A stretch of 64,000 bases of DNA from JBOFWL01 sp051653605 (GCA_051653605.1 JBOFWL010000145.1:248001-312000), one strand, 5' to 3'; shown: positions 49,644-58,536, counted from the first letter of the stretch. Numbers and translations are program-made. The notes: generated by a model from the letters alone, not told the origin.

Positions 49644-50912
49644 CTATTGATCAATCAAAAATACAAGATGCCCATCTTTATCAGCCATAACATCATTAGG
49701 AGTAACAGTAATAAACTGATTTGCTTCTGTCTCCGACGATGGAAAATGAACTCTTATATAATTTTCTGTATAGGCCTCTCGAACCCCTTTTTTATCGGTC
49801 TCGGTGAGAGCCCTATACGTACGCCCCAAGCATTCGTTACGGGCAAAACGCAAAGCACTTTGTGTGCATACCTCGAGTAGTTGGGCTTCTCTTTCTTTTT
49901 TAAGGGAGGAGGAAAAATCAGGAAGCAAGCCCGCTGCTGTGCCTTCTCTTGCAGAATAAGGGAAGATATGAACCCTTACAAAGCCTGCTTTATCTACCAT
50001 AGCTAGCGTTTCTTGAAATTCTGTATCTGTTTCTTCGGGAAAACCCACTATAATATCGGTTGTAATGCCGGCATCAGGGCTAATTTTGCGTATTTTATCC
50101 ACCAAACCAAGATAATCAGTTTGAGAATAGTGTCTTCTCATCCTTTTTAAGACAGAATCGGACCCAGATTGAACAGAAAGATGAAAGTGAGGGCTCATTT
50201 TAGGGTGTTGAAGAGCTTCTAGAAGCGCTGGGTCGAAGTCGTCAGGCTGAAGAGAGGATAGTCGTAGACGATAATCGTGAGGGTAGTCTAATAAACTCTC
50301 CACTAGTGAGCCTAAACGCCCTCCTTCGTAGCTAAAATCGGTAAGATTAATCCCTGTAAGCACGATTTCTTTATAATTCGCATCCAAAAGAACCTTAAAA
50401 GCATGGTGAATCTTATCAAAATCTTGGCTTTTACTTCGTCCTCGGGCAAAAGGAATCTTACAAAATGAGCAAAATTTATTACAGCCATCTTGAACTTTAA
50501 GAAATGCTCGGGTACGCTCAAAACCAGATACCTCGGGGAAACTCTCCGAAGTGCCTTCAACAATTTTATTTCCTAAATCTAAGAGGGGTAGGTATTGCTC
50601 TATATCAAATTTTTGTTCATTACGAAGAATGAGATCGATATAGTTTTCTTCTGCAAGCTGTAGGCCATCTGTAGTAGCATAACAACCCGTAGCAATTACT
50701 TTTTTACCTAAAGATTTTGCTTTTCTCATTATTTTTTTGCCTTTTTCATCGGCTTTGGCAGTAACAGTGCAGGTATTCACCACAACAATGTCGCTTTCAT
50801 CAAGCTCGGTGCGTGTATGTCCTTTTGCCATAAGCCTTTCCATAAGGGCTTCACCCTCAAAAGCATTCAACTTACACCCTAAGTTAATCAAATGAAATTT
50901 TTTAGACATCAC
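49644..50912 (-). CDS. mtaB: tRNA t6A methylthiotransferase MtaB
   Basis: The radical-SAM enzyme adds a methylthio group to t6A37 of tRNAs reading ANN codons. The 422 residues show the first cluster Cys in INLGCKLNAFEGEA, VVNTCTVT and ATGCYAT, and the radical-SAM core CNKFCSFC (about 143-150) with the TGINLTD element and the TRAM-like C-terminus (about 360-422). The KLNxxE start is typical of MtaB rather than MiaB. It overlaps dxs by 11 bases (the second Met at 50909 is an alternative) and ends the prfA-rarA-dxs-mtaB run. Confidence 0.9.
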   Translation of the reverse strand: MMSKKFHLINLGCKLNAFEGEALMERLMAKGHTRTELDESDIVVVNTCTVTAKADEKGKKIMRKAKSLGKKVIATGCYATTDGLQLAEENYIDLILRNEQKFDIEQYLPLLDLGNKIVEGTSESFPEVSGFERTRAFLKVQDGCNKFCSFCKIPFARGRSKSQDFDKIHHAFKVLLDANYKEIVLTGINLTDFSYEGGRLGSLVESLLDYPHDYRLRLSSLQPDDFDPALLEALQHPKMSPHFHLSVQSGSDSVLKRMRRHYSQTDYLGLVDKIRKISPDAGITTDIIVGFPEETDTEFQETLAMVDKAGFVRVHIFPYSAREGTAAGLLPDFSSSLKKEREAQLLEVCTQSALRFARNECLGRTYRALTETDKKGVREAYTENYIRVHFPSSETEANQFITVTPNDVMADKDGHLVFLIDQ

Positions 50913-52704
50913 TCAGCCCCTCTACATGCAATGGAGATAGCCCATAGCGAGCTAACAACGCTTTTCTTGTGCCAATGGGTGGAAACTCATCCTTAATATA
51001 TTTTAAAAATATTTGAGCATGAGGATTAATTACAGAAATTTTTTCTTTTAGGAGGAGACCGAGAGCTGCCACGCCTTCTTCAACAATAATGATGCGTTCA
51101 AATGAGGCTAAATCTGTTAGCATAGATTCGGAGATTGGCTTAGCAAAACGAAGATGATACAATGCCCAACCATCCCACTGTGGGTCGTGAAAACCCTCTA
51201 AGAGTGGGCCAAAAAAGGCAATAACTCCTTTCGTCCCCCTCCGAAGAAAGGTGCCTCGCCCCAGTTCCAGTGCTGGTAAATGGTATTTATGCTGAGGTAC
51301 GACGTCCTTTGGGTAGCGGAAAGCAAAGGGGGCATCTTGGATAAGCGCAAATTTTAACGCCATTTCCATTTCTGAACTATCAATAGGAGAAAAAATAATA
51401 AAATTAGGAATAGTTAATAAGAAAGCAATGTCAAAAACGCCTTGATGCGTTGGGCCATCGGCTGGAACTAGTCCAGCTCTATCCAAAGCAAAAATCACAG
51501 GGTAAGAGCCAATTCCTACATCGTGTACGCATTGATCGTATGCTCGTTGCAAAAATGTAGAATAAATAGCCACCACAGGGCGGTACCCCTGCTGAGCAAG
51601 CCCCGCTGCCAAACCAACAGCGTGGGATTCGGCAATACCTACATCGATATAGCGTTGAGGGAATCGATTGGCAAATTCAACAAGGCCTGTGCCTTCTTTC
51701 ATGGCTGCGGTAATACCCATGATTCGAGGATCTTTTTCGGCAACTTCGCAAATTACACGCCCAAAAACAGATGAAAAACTCTCTCCAGATTGCGATGCAA
51801 ACTTCCCTGAAACGCCATGAAACGCTATAGGGTTTTTTTCACTTTCTTTAAAACCTAGCCCTTTTTTTGTTAAAATATGTAAAAGGATAGGAGATTTCTC
51901 ATTCTTAACATAAGAAAAGAGAGCCGTAAGATTTTCAATATCATGCCCATCAAAAGGCCCAAAATATTGTACGCCAAGGCTATCAAAAATTGTATGTTTT
52001 TGGATAAATATATTCTTTATTACTGCTTTTATGCTATAAATCATCTCTGCAATGCGAAACCCAAAGGGGATATGTTTCAAGATTCGATGGATTCGTCGTT
52101 TTGTTCGGAGGTACCAACGATGAGTTCTTAAGCGATCCAAATGACGAGAAATTCCTCCAACATTTTCAGAGATAGACATTTTATTGTCGTTTAAAATGAT
52201 AATAACAGGAAGATTTCTCCACGCAATATCATTAAGCGCCTCATACACCATACCACTCGTAAAGGATCCATCCCCAATAATGGCTATCGTGGCGCTTGTT
52301 TCACCCTTTTGACGCTTTGCTCCCGCAATACCAGCGCAAATAGAAATACTCGTCGATGCATGTCCAGCATGAAAAACATCGTGGACGCTTTCTTCAGGGC
52401 AAGGAAAGCCATTAAGCCCTCCCTCTTGCCGAAGCGTTGAAAAAAAACAGCTACGACCCGTTAAAATTTTATGCACATAACTTTGATGCCCAACATCCCA
52501 CATCATGCTATCTTTGGGGGAATTAAAAACTCGATGTAGTGCTATCGTCAATTCAACAACACCTAGATTTGGTGCTAAATGCCCACCAGTTTTAGAAACA
52601 CTATCTATTAAAAAAGTACGGATCTCCGATGCAAGTATTTTTAATTCGGAAGAGGATAAGTTTTTAACATCCTCTGGGCTATTTACGTGATCAAGAATGC
52701 TCAT
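50902..52704 (-). CDS. dxs: 1-deoxy-D-xylulose-5-phosphate synthase
   Basis: The first enzyme of the MEP isoprenoid pathway condenses pyruvate and glyceraldehyde-3-phosphate with TPP. The 600-residue sequence has HLAPNLGVVELTIALH, DVGHQSYVHKILTGR, the TPP site GDGSFTSGMVYEALNDIA, the Glu of YIDVGIAESHAVGLAAG, and YSTFLQRAYDQCVHDVG. It is slightly shorter than the usual 620 or so, with all key motifs present. It overlaps mtaB at the 3' end and lies 43 bases downstream of rarA. Confidence 0.95.
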   Translation of the reverse strand: MSILDHVNSPEDVKNLSSSELKILASEIRTFLIDSVSKTGGHLAPNLGVVELTIALHRVFNSPKDSMMWDVGHQSYVHKILTGRSCFFSTLRQEGGLNGFPCPEESVHDVFHAGHASTSISICAGIAGAKRQKGETSATIAIIGDGSFTSGMVYEALNDIAWRNLPVIIILNDNKMSISENVGGISRHLDRLRTHRWYLRTKRRIHRILKHIPFGFRIAEMIYSIKAVIKNIFIQKHTIFDSLGVQYFGPFDGHDIENLTALFSYVKNEKSPILLHILTKKGLGFKESEKNPIAFHGVSGKFASQSGESFSSVFGRVICEVAEKDPRIMGITAAMKEGTGLVEFANRFPQRYIDVGIAESHAVGLAAGLAQQGYRPVVAIYSTFLQRAYDQCVHDVGIGSYPVIFALDRAGLVPADGPTHQGVFDIAFLLTIPNFIIFSPIDSSEMEMALKFALIQDAPFAFRYPKDVVPQHKYHLPALELGRGTFLRRGTKGVIAFFGPLLEGFHDPQWDGWALYHLRFAKPISESMLTDLASFERIIIVEEGVAALGLLLKEKISVINPHAQIFLKYIKDEFPPIGTRKALLARYGLSPLHVEGLSDV

Positions 52705-52747
52705 TTTATTTTCCTATTATTTGTTGAAAAGTATTCATATTATATTC

Positions 52748-54067
52748 CTACTGTTGAGTAGATTTTCCTTCATTTTTTGGATAAGTTTTATCCCATAATT
52801 TTTCTAAACGCTCGACAATTTTTCGTTCTACACCTTGTAAAGAGGGATGATAAAAATTTACAGGCTTCACCATATATTGTTGCTGAACAAAATGTCCCTC
52901 ATAGTCGTGGGGGTAGAGATAACTAGGGTTGAAATGAGAAGATTCGCGAGCCCCATTTGCCGAGGGATAATGCTTATTCTGAAGGCTTTCCGGCACCCCA
53001 AGATTTAAGCCTTGCTTTACTGCCGACATCGCATCATAAATATTCAGAACACTATTACTTTTAGGAAGACCCGCCAAAAATAGGGCGGCATGGGAAAGGT
53101 GTAGAATACCCTCTGGATACCCCACATACTCAAAGGCTTCGGCACAAGCTTGAACCACGGTGATAGCATCTGGTGCAGCTAAGCCGATATCCTCTACGGC
53201 AGAGATAAGTAATCGACGAAAAATAAATCGAGGATCTTCTCCGGATTCGATCATGATAGCAAGATAATACAGCGTTGCATCTGGGTCGCTGCCTCGAATG
53301 CTTTTAATAAAGGCTGAAATAGTATTGTAGTGGGCTTCATCATCTCCATAACGCGTATCTGATCGCTGGAGGATTTCTTCAATATCTTTTTTTACAATTT
53401 CATAGGAGCCAACGTTTTTTCGAAGCACAGCTCCTTCTAAAATGCCCAGCATCGAGCGAGGATCTGTCGATTTTGCAACAAGAAATTCTGCTGCATCATC
53501 ACTAATGGAGACTCCAATTTCTTTTAGAAGATGGTCGTGATCAATGGCGCGGTAAAGAATTTTTTTAAGGTGAGATTTTTCAAGAGCTTTGAATTCAAAA
53601 ACAAGCATTCTCGAGCGAAGTGCTGGTTGAAGAGCAAAATAGGGGTTTTCTGTTGTTGCGCCTATCAGAATAACAATTCCCATCTCCACTGCAGATAGAA
53701 AGGCATCTTGTTTAGGGCGGGTGAGGCGATGTATTTCATCAATGAACAGAACTGTCCGCCTTCCCATATCTCGAAAATTATTAGCTTTTTTGATAATCTC
53801 TCGAATATCGTCACTGCTAAGAGTTAGCGCATTTACAGAGAGATATTCAGCATCAATATCCTTTGCAATAAGGCGGGCAAGCCCTGTTTTACCACTGGCT
53901 GGAGGCCCATAAAAAAGCATGCTTTGAACCATTTTTCGGGCAACCATTGCTTTGATAATGCCATTTTCCCCAACAAGAAGCTCTTGCCCTTCATATGTAT
54001 CAAATGTTTGAGGCGCCATCCGCAACGCTAGAGGCTGCATCTCTGGTTTGTTGCCGAACAAGCTCAT
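52748..54067 (-). CDS. rarA: Replication-associated recombination protein A (AAA+ ATPase)
   Basis: RarA is an AAA+ clamp-loader-like ATPase acting at stalled forks. The 439 residues carry Walker A FYGPPASGKTGLARLIA, Walker B VLFIDEIHRLTRPKQDAFL, sensor 1 GATTENP and the arginine-finger segment LRSRMLVFEFKAL. The C-terminal tetramerisation region has IRGSDPDATLYYLAIMIESGEDPRFI, which is diagnostic. It lies 12 bases downstream of prfA and is co-transcribed with it. Sometimes called mgsA. Confidence 0.95.
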   Translation of the reverse strand: MSLFGNKPEMQPLALRMAPQTFDTYEGQELLVGENGIIKAMVARKMVQSMLFYGPPASGKTGLARLIAKDIDAEYLSVNALTLSSDDIREIIKKANNFRDMGRRTVLFIDEIHRLTRPKQDAFLSAVEMGIVILIGATTENPYFALQPALRSRMLVFEFKALEKSHLKKILYRAIDHDHLLKEIGVSISDDAAEFLVAKSTDPRSMLGILEGAVLRKNVGSYEIVKKDIEEILQRSDTRYGDDEAHYNTISAFIKSIRGSDPDATLYYLAIMIESGEDPRFIFRRLLISAVEDIGLAAPDAITVVQACAEAFEYVGYPEGILHLSHAALFLAGLPKSNSVLNIYDAMSAVKQGLNLGVPESLQNKHYPSANGARESSHFNPSYLYPHDYEGHFVQQQYMVKPVNFYHPSLQGVERKIVERLEKLWDKTYPKNEGKSTQQ

Positions 54068-54079
54068 CCGTCCTCCCGG

Positions 54080-55153
54080 CTAGGAACCGTAACTTTCCAG
54101 CATAAGAGTTTCTTCGCTGCGTCGAAGAGTTTCTAAAACTTCAGTTAAATCTCCATTAAGAATGGCTTCTAACTTGTAGAGAGTTAACTTAATTCGGTGA
54201 TCCGTTATTCGATTTTCTTGGAAATTATAAGTACGGATCTTCTCACTACGATCGCCCGTACCAATTTGAGCCTTCCGCTTTTGAGATTCTTCTTTTTGAC
54301 GTTTCTGCTCTTCCATATCGTAAAGGCGAGATTTTAGCACAAGCATTGCTTTTGCTTTATTTTGAATTTGAGAACGGCCATCTTGACATGTAACCACCAA
54401 ACCAGAAGGTAAATGCGTGATTCTCACTGCTGATTCGGTTTTGTTAACGTGCTGCCCACCCGCTCCAGAAGCTCGGTAAACATCTATTTTTAAGTCTTTT
54501 TCATCGATATTAATGTCTAAATCGTCATCAGCCTCTGGCATCACCGCAACCGAAGCCGTCGACGTATGAACACGTCCTCCACTCTCGGTAACAGGCACTC
54601 GCTGCACCCGATGAACCCCTGATTCCAGCTTGAGAAGGCCATAGGCACCTTTCCCCTCAACAGAAAAAATGATTTCTTTATAACCACCTATTCCTAGTTC
54701 ACTAAAAGAGATAACTTCGATTTTCCAGCGCTTTGTTTCGGCAAAACGAGAATACATGCGATAGAGGTCTCCCGCAAAGAGAGCCGCTTCGTCGCCACCA
54801 GCACCAGCACGAATTTCGACAAGGGCCGATTTATCTTTCATTGGGTCTTGAGGGATAAGCAGAAGGAGAATCTCTTGATTGAGTGTTTCTAGTTGTTCTT
54901 TTTGCTCGGGGAGTTCTTCTTTACCTAGTTCGCCCAATTCTTTTAGCTCGGGGTCGGATGATTGGAGCCATTCTTCGGTTTCTTTGATTGCTTGTTCCAA
55001 TTTTGAGTATTCATCATTTTTAGCAAGGATTTCATCGTAGGTAGCACGTTCTTTAGCTATTTTACCATATTCACGGGCAGATGGGTCCATATTTTTGAGC
55101 TGGGCATCTAGCTCTTGTGCTTTTCTGATTTTTTCGCCAACTTTTGGGTGCAT
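54080..55153 (-). CDS. prfA: Peptide chain release factor 1
   Basis: RF1 ends translation at UAA and UAG. The 357-residue protein carries the RF1 recognition tripeptide PVT (RVPVTESGGRVHTST), the GGQ motif in ASGAGGQHVNKTESAVRI (target of PrmC) and GDRSEKIRTYNF. The length is standard, with no frameshift such as that of prfB. AGGAAG precedes the ATG, and a promoter is visible 33 bases further up. It heads the prfA-rarA-dxs-mtaB run. Confidence 0.97.
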   Translation of the reverse strand: MHPKVGEKIRKAQELDAQLKNMDPSAREYGKIAKERATYDEILAKNDEYSKLEQAIKETEEWLQSSDPELKELGELGKEELPEQKEQLETLNQEILLLLIPQDPMKDKSALVEIRAGAGGDEAALFAGDLYRMYSRFAETKRWKIEVISFSELGIGGYKEIIFSVEGKGAYGLLKLESGVHRVQRVPVTESGGRVHTSTASVAVMPEADDDLDINIDEKDLKIDVYRASGAGGQHVNKTESAVRITHLPSGLVVTCQDGRSQIQNKAKAMLVLKSRLYDMEEQKRQKEESQKRKAQIGTGDRSEKIRTYNFQENRITDHRIKLTLYKLEAILNGDLTEVLETLRRSEETLMLESYGS

Positions 55154-55185
55154 ATTTCTTCCTAAATCACATATTATTTAGAAAT

Positions 55186-55214
55186 ATTATAACCCATTTT
55201 AATCGATTTTACAA
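55186..55214 (-). promoter_or_regulatory. Promoter of prfA
   Basis: Minus-strand TTGTAA (55214-55209), a 17-base spacer and TATAAT (55191-55186), ahead of the prfA ATG at 55153. Confidence 0.65.
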
Positions 55215-55305
55215 GTCTTAAGAAGCGTTCTTCTAGCGGGCAAACTTTTTTCTAAAACCATGTATGAGTTTATTTTCATTAGCCCATCAAACAGAAGCTA
55301 TCGGC

Positions 55306-55334
55306 TTGTCTTTTTTTGAAAATTTGTATATAAT
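55306..55334 (+). promoter_or_regulatory. Promoter of the secreted-protein gene at 55342, giving a leaderless start
   Basis: TTGTCT (55306-55311), a 17-base spacer and TATAAT (55329-55334). The ATG at 55342 begins 8 bases after the -10, where transcription should start, and no ribosome binding site is seen. Confidence 0.55.
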
Positions 55335-55341
55335 TATAGTG

Positions 55342-55743
55342 ATGAAATTATTAATTTTTCTTTTTTTTCCGCTTTTAGTATTTGCCCAATCGTCTCAAAG
55401 ACCAAATTTTTATAGCACGATGCCTTTTAATATCAAAATGGCTGGAACAGCTTGGCAAAATCACGACTCTCTGCTATTTATTTCGGATTCCGGCAACAGT
55501 ATTGCCATAGATGATGCCCCCTTCACTGCTTGGCCAGACAGAGACAAGTTTTCTTCCACCTTTCCTTTAGAACAAATCGATAAAAACCTATGGGTTATGA
55601 GGTTTAAAGGTACTTACTTTGCCCTCAAACTTTCGAATAACAATCAACTTATTTCAGCAGAAGCATACTCCAAAAAAGATGCTTTATCTAACCTCGATAG
55701 TACTGTTTCTTTTCGAAAAAAAACATGGGATTTATTGAGATAG
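55342..55743 (+). CDS. Small secreted protein of unknown function
   Basis: The start at 55342 opens a signal peptide (MKLLIFLFFPLLVFAQS); the longer frame from 55264 lies across the promoter and is rejected. The mature part of about 115 residues is beta-rich (KMAGTAWQNHDSLLFISDSG, DKNLWVMRFKGTYFALKLSN), with a G-T-x-W start similar to lipocalin-like domains of other small secreted proteins in this window (1163-1600, 15693-16076). No family is recognised. It ends ahead of the gap promoter. Confidence 0.65.
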   Translation: MKLLIFLFFPLLVFAQSSQRPNFYSTMPFNIKMAGTAWQNHDSLLFISDSGNSIAIDDAPFTAWPDRDKFSSTFPLEQIDKNLWVMRFKGTYFALKLSNNNQLISAEAYSKKDALSNLDSTVSFRKKTWDLLR

Positions 55744-55764
55744 CATAAAATTCACGACGAGCGC

Positions 55765-55793
55765 TTGCAATCAAATCAAGGTCGTGTTATAAT
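55765..55793 (+). promoter_or_regulatory. Promoter of gap
   Basis: TTGCAA (55765-55770), a 17-base spacer and TATAAT (55788-55793), with a leader of about 60 bases before gap. Confidence 0.7.
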
Positions 55794-55859
55794 ATTCAAG
55801 TTGACTATTGTTGTTTATCACGATAACATAATTATCTTTAATTTTTTGGAGGAAACCCT

Positions 55860-56885
55860 ATGGCTAAAGTAGCTATTAACGGTTTTGGTCGTATCGGCCG
55901 TTGTACACTTCGCGCTTACCTCGCGAATTATTCTAACGACTACGAGATTGTTGCTATCAACGACCTCGTTGATCCTGAAATGCTCGTACATATGTTTAAG
56001 TACGATTCAACCTACGGACCTTACAAAGGTGACGTAAAACTTGAGGGTGATTCTCTTGTTGTTGACGGTAAAAAAATCAAATTACTTGCTGAAAAAGATC
56101 CAGCAGCTCTTCCTTGGAAAGCACTTGGTGTTGATGTTGTTATCGAATCCACAGGGCTTTTCACTAAGCGTGATGCAATGCAAAAGCACATTGATGCTGG
56201 TGCAAAAAAAGTTCTTCTTTCTGCTCCTGCAGCTTCTGGTGATGATGTTGATTTAACAACTGTTATCGGTGTTAACCACGACAAAATCACTAAAGACACC
56301 AAATTCATTTCTAACGCTTCTTGTACTACTAACTCAATGGCTGGTGTTACCAAAGTTATCAATGATGCTTTTGGTATCATTTCTGGTTTCATGACCACTA
56401 TTCACTCTTACACAATGGACCAAAATCTCCTCGATGCTCCTCACCGCAAAGGCGACAAATACCGCGCTCGTGCAGCTGCAAGCAACATCGTTCCTTCTTC
56501 TACTGGTGCTGCTAAAGCTATTGGTTTGGTTATTCCCGAACTCAAAGGTAAATTGGATGGAGGCGCTCTCCGTATCCCTACACCTGTAGGATCCATCACT
56601 GATATGACTTTCGAAGTAAGCAAAGCTACTACTGCAAAAGACGTCAACGCTGCTGTTAAAAAAGCTGCTGAAGGCTACCTCAAAGGTACAGTAGAATACT
56701 CCGAAGAAGCTTTGGTTCTCCAAGACATCGTAGGAAACCCTCACTCTGCTATCTTCCATGCTGATCTCACAAAAGTTGGCGGCGCTGATCAGAAAACTGT
56801 TAAAGTATTCTGCTGGTACGACAACGAATGGGGATTCTCCAACCGTTTGGCTCACCTTACTTCTATTGCTTGCAAACTTGTTTAA
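55860..56885 (+). CDS. gap: Glyceraldehyde-3-phosphate dehydrogenase
   Basis: The enzyme oxidises GAP to 1,3-bisphosphoglycerate with NAD. The 341-residue protein has the NAD site VAINGFGRIGRCTLRA, the catalytic SNASCTTNSMAGV (Cys in CTT), the HSYTMDQNLLD segment, and PSSTGAAKAIGLVIPELKGKLDG. AAxNIVPSS and WYDNEWGFSNR are family hallmarks. The Asp of NDL (Asn-Asp-Leu) at the second strand favours NAD over NADP. A GGAGG site precedes the ATG, a promoter lies upstream and a hairpin terminator follows. pgk and tpiA lie further on, after an inserted cluster. Confidence 0.97.
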   Translation: MAKVAINGFGRIGRCTLRAYLANYSNDYEIVAINDLVDPEMLVHMFKYDSTYGPYKGDVKLEGDSLVVDGKKIKLLAEKDPAALPWKALGVDVVIESTGLFTKRDAMQKHIDAGAKKVLLSAPAASGDDVDLTTVIGVNHDKITKDTKFISNASCTTNSMAGVTKVINDAFGIISGFMTTIHSYTMDQNLLDAPHRKGDKYRARAAASNIVPSSTGAAKAIGLVIPELKGKLDGGALRIPTPVGSITDMTFEVSKATTAKDVNAAVKKAAEGYLKGTVEYSEEALVLQDIVGNPHSAIFHADLTKVGGADQKTVKVFCWYDNEWGFSNRLAHLTSIACKLV

Positions 56886-56905
56886 GCCATCTACCTAAAT
56901 ATTAG

Positions 56906-56932
56906 CAGCGGCCTTCGGGTCGCTGTTTCTTA
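56906..56932 (+). terminator. Terminator of gap (UUCG tetraloop)
   Basis: An 8-bp stem, CAGCGGCC (56906-56913) with GGTCGCTG (56918-56925; one G-U pair), closes a TTCG tetraloop and is followed by TTTCTT. Confidence 0.8.
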
Positions 56933-56954
56933 TTTGTTTTCACAAGGGATTTTC

Positions 56955-57011
56955 ATGGCAAAAATTAAGCTATCAGAAAGAAAAATCTACAAAATAACCG
57001 AAAAATTATAA
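56955..57011 (+). CDS. Possible 18-residue leader peptide upstream of the methylase
   Basis: A short frame, MAKIKLSERKIYKITEKL, has a good AAGGGA site 5 bases upstream, while the following methylase ATG (57018) has none. It is in the same frame as the methylase, separated only by its TAA and FI codons. It could be a translational leader, or the remains of a longer methylase N-terminus cut by a stop. Too short to be sure it is made. Confidence 0.35.
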   Translation: MAKIKLSERKIYKITEKL

Positions 57012-57017
57012 TTTATT

Positions 57018-57950
57018 ATGTCAAAACGTTTATATGGGCAATATTTTACGCGAAGAAATATTTTTGATCACGATGCATTCTATCTGTGGGCAAACGAAGC
57101 AGCACTTCAAGATTCCAATATTCTAGAGCCTTTTGCCGGAGCCAATCACCTCATTGAAATGCTCCAACAATTAGACCTATGCAGAAATTTTTCCTCTTTT
57201 GATATTTCTCCTCAATCCCCTGATGTCATTCAAAAAGATACCTTGCTTGATTTTCCTCAAGGCTACCATGTTGTTATCACCAATCCGCCCTACTTGGCAA
57301 AAAATTCTGCTATGCGTCGAAAAATACCTTATACAGGCCACCCTTATGATGATCTTTACAAATATGCACTCGCTCAATGTCTCAGCCATACTCCCTATGT
57401 TGGGGCGATTATTCCGGCATCTTTTCTTAATGCGAGGCTGTTTCGAGACCGCCTTCATACGTATATTGCGCTTCCCTATGAAGATATGTTTCTTGATACC
57501 AAACACCCAGTCTGTCTGGCGCTTTTTAGCCCTCAGCCAACTCAAACCCTTATTTATGAAAAGGATCTCTTCCTCGGCATACTTTCCGAGCTAGAAGCAT
57601 TTATCCCTCAACCAATTCCCAAAAAACCAACCCAAAAAAAGAAAATTATTTTTAATCACCCTCAAGGAAACATAGCTCTTATCGCCATTGACGGCACTAT
57701 TGAGCCATCAATCAGCTTTATTGAGGGGCTGGCTGTTGATTCTGAAAAAATCAAAGATAGTTCCCGTAATATTACAAAAATACTCATCACCGATAATATC
57801 GATATTCCCTATCTCAACCACATTTTTGAAGAGTTTCGCCGAAAAACCAATGATATTTTCCTAACCCCCTTTAAAGGTATCAGGCAAGATGGCCGCTTTC
57901 GGCGTCGCCTTGATTATAGACTTGCACGAAAGCTCCTTCTAAGCTTATAA
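57018..57950 (+). CDS. N6-adenine-type DNA methyltransferase, short
   Basis: The 310-residue protein opens with LYGQYFTRR, the start typical of adenine-specific DNA methylases. It has the SAM-binding motif ILEPFAGANHLIEML (about 37-51), the acidic FDISPQ and the catalytic NPPY in VITNPPYLAK (about 88-97). The C-terminal half is short for a target-recognition domain, so it may be an orphan with a small or separate recognition part. No restriction endonuclease gene is next to it. The neighbouring truncated GIY-YIG gene could be a relic of one, but that is inference. It has a weak upstream context (no Shine-Dalgarno). Confidence 0.75.
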   Translation: MSKRLYGQYFTRRNIFDHDAFYLWANEAALQDSNILEPFAGANHLIEMLQQLDLCRNFSSFDISPQSPDVIQKDTLLDFPQGYHVVITNPPYLAKNSAMRRKIPYTGHPYDDLYKYALAQCLSHTPYVGAIIPASFLNARLFRDRLHTYIALPYEDMFLDTKHPVCLALFSPQPTQTLIYEKDLFLGILSELEAFIPQPIPKKPTQKKKIIFNHPQGNIALIAIDGTIEPSISFIEGLAVDSEKIKDSSRNITKILITDNIDIPYLNHIFEEFRRKTNDIFLTPFKGIRQDGRFRRRLDYRLARKLLLSL

Positions 57951-57955
57951 CGCCA

Positions 57956-57984
57956 TTGATTTCTTCTAAAATTTGTATTATAAT
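57956..57984 (+). promoter_or_regulatory. Promoter of the truncated GIY-YIG gene
   Basis: TTGATT (57956-57961), a 17-base spacer and TATAAT (57979-57984). An in-frame TTG that would lengthen the gene is the -35 hexamer itself, which argues for the GTG start at 58010. Confidence 0.65.
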
Positions 57985-58009
57985 ATGCGCTGTTAAAAAG
58001 GACGTTCCT

Positions 58010-58522
58010 GTGCCTTTTGAAATTTATTATGCAGCGGAAGTCCCTAATGTTGAAAAAGTTGAAAAATCTCTTCATAATGGATTTGTTGATCATCGAATTA
58101 GTCCAAAGAGAGAGTTTTTTAGAATGAACCCAGAATTAGTTATTGCCATGCTCCAAATGGTCGATCCAAAAGCTCTTGATCTTGATAAAATTGATGTGCC
58201 AACAACCGCAGAAGATAAAGAAGAACAAGAAATTTTAAAAACAAGCCGCAGACCTGCTCCTCGATTTAATTTTACAATGCTAGGAATTGAACAAGGAGAA
58301 GAGTTAATCTTCGTGCGTGATGATTCTATTAAATGCTCCGTCGTCTCCGATAGAGAAGTGGAATATCAAGGGAAAAAATATTTTTTATCCAGCCTCTCTC
58401 AGGAATTGTTAGGATATAAATATGGAGTTCAAGGCCCTAATTTTTGGATCTATAAGGGAAAACTCCTCACCGAGATCCGTGAAGAAAAAGAATTTACGGA
58501 TAATGAAGAAGAATCTATATAA
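58010..58522 (+). CDS. N-terminally truncated GIY-YIG/T5orf172-family protein
   Basis: I choose the GTG at 58010, which has AAGGA 8 bases upstream and sits downstream of a promoter. The 170-residue product matches the C-terminal three quarters of T5orf172-type GIY-YIG proteins: PFEIYYAAEVPNVEKVEKSLH, DHRISPKREFFRMNP, then the C-terminal DUF-like part (LGIEQGEELIFVRDD, SSLSQELLGYKYGVQGPNFW). The GIY-YIG signature itself is missing, so it is unlikely to cut DNA. In-frame codons just before the GTG still read VP, matching the family's VPVPFE. This suggests an old deletion of the first 35-40 codons. It may be a pseudogene or a reused domain. Confidence 0.65.
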   Translation: MPFEIYYAAEVPNVEKVEKSLHNGFVDHRISPKREFFRMNPELVIAMLQMVDPKALDLDKIDVPTTAEDKEEQEILKTSRRPAPRFNFTMLGIEQGEELIFVRDDSIKCSVVSDREVEYQGKKYFLSSLSQELLGYKYGVQGPNFWIYKGKLLTEIREEKEFTDNEEESI

Positions 58523-58536
58523 AAAATTGAGTTTTT

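Noticed and set aside
55801..55835. Second gap promoter at TTGACT 55801
   Set aside because: No acceptable -10 lies at 16-18 bases; the upstream TTGCAA-17-TATAAT is better.
57956..58009. Extended TTG start of the GIY-YIG-like gene
   Set aside because: The TTG is the -35 hexamer of a clean promoter, the extra residues are hydrophobic and unlike the family, and a GTG with AAGGA lies downstream.
57018..58522. Complete restriction-modification system
   Set aside because: The methylase is present, but the GIY-YIG gene lacks its catalytic motif and no other endonuclease is seen.
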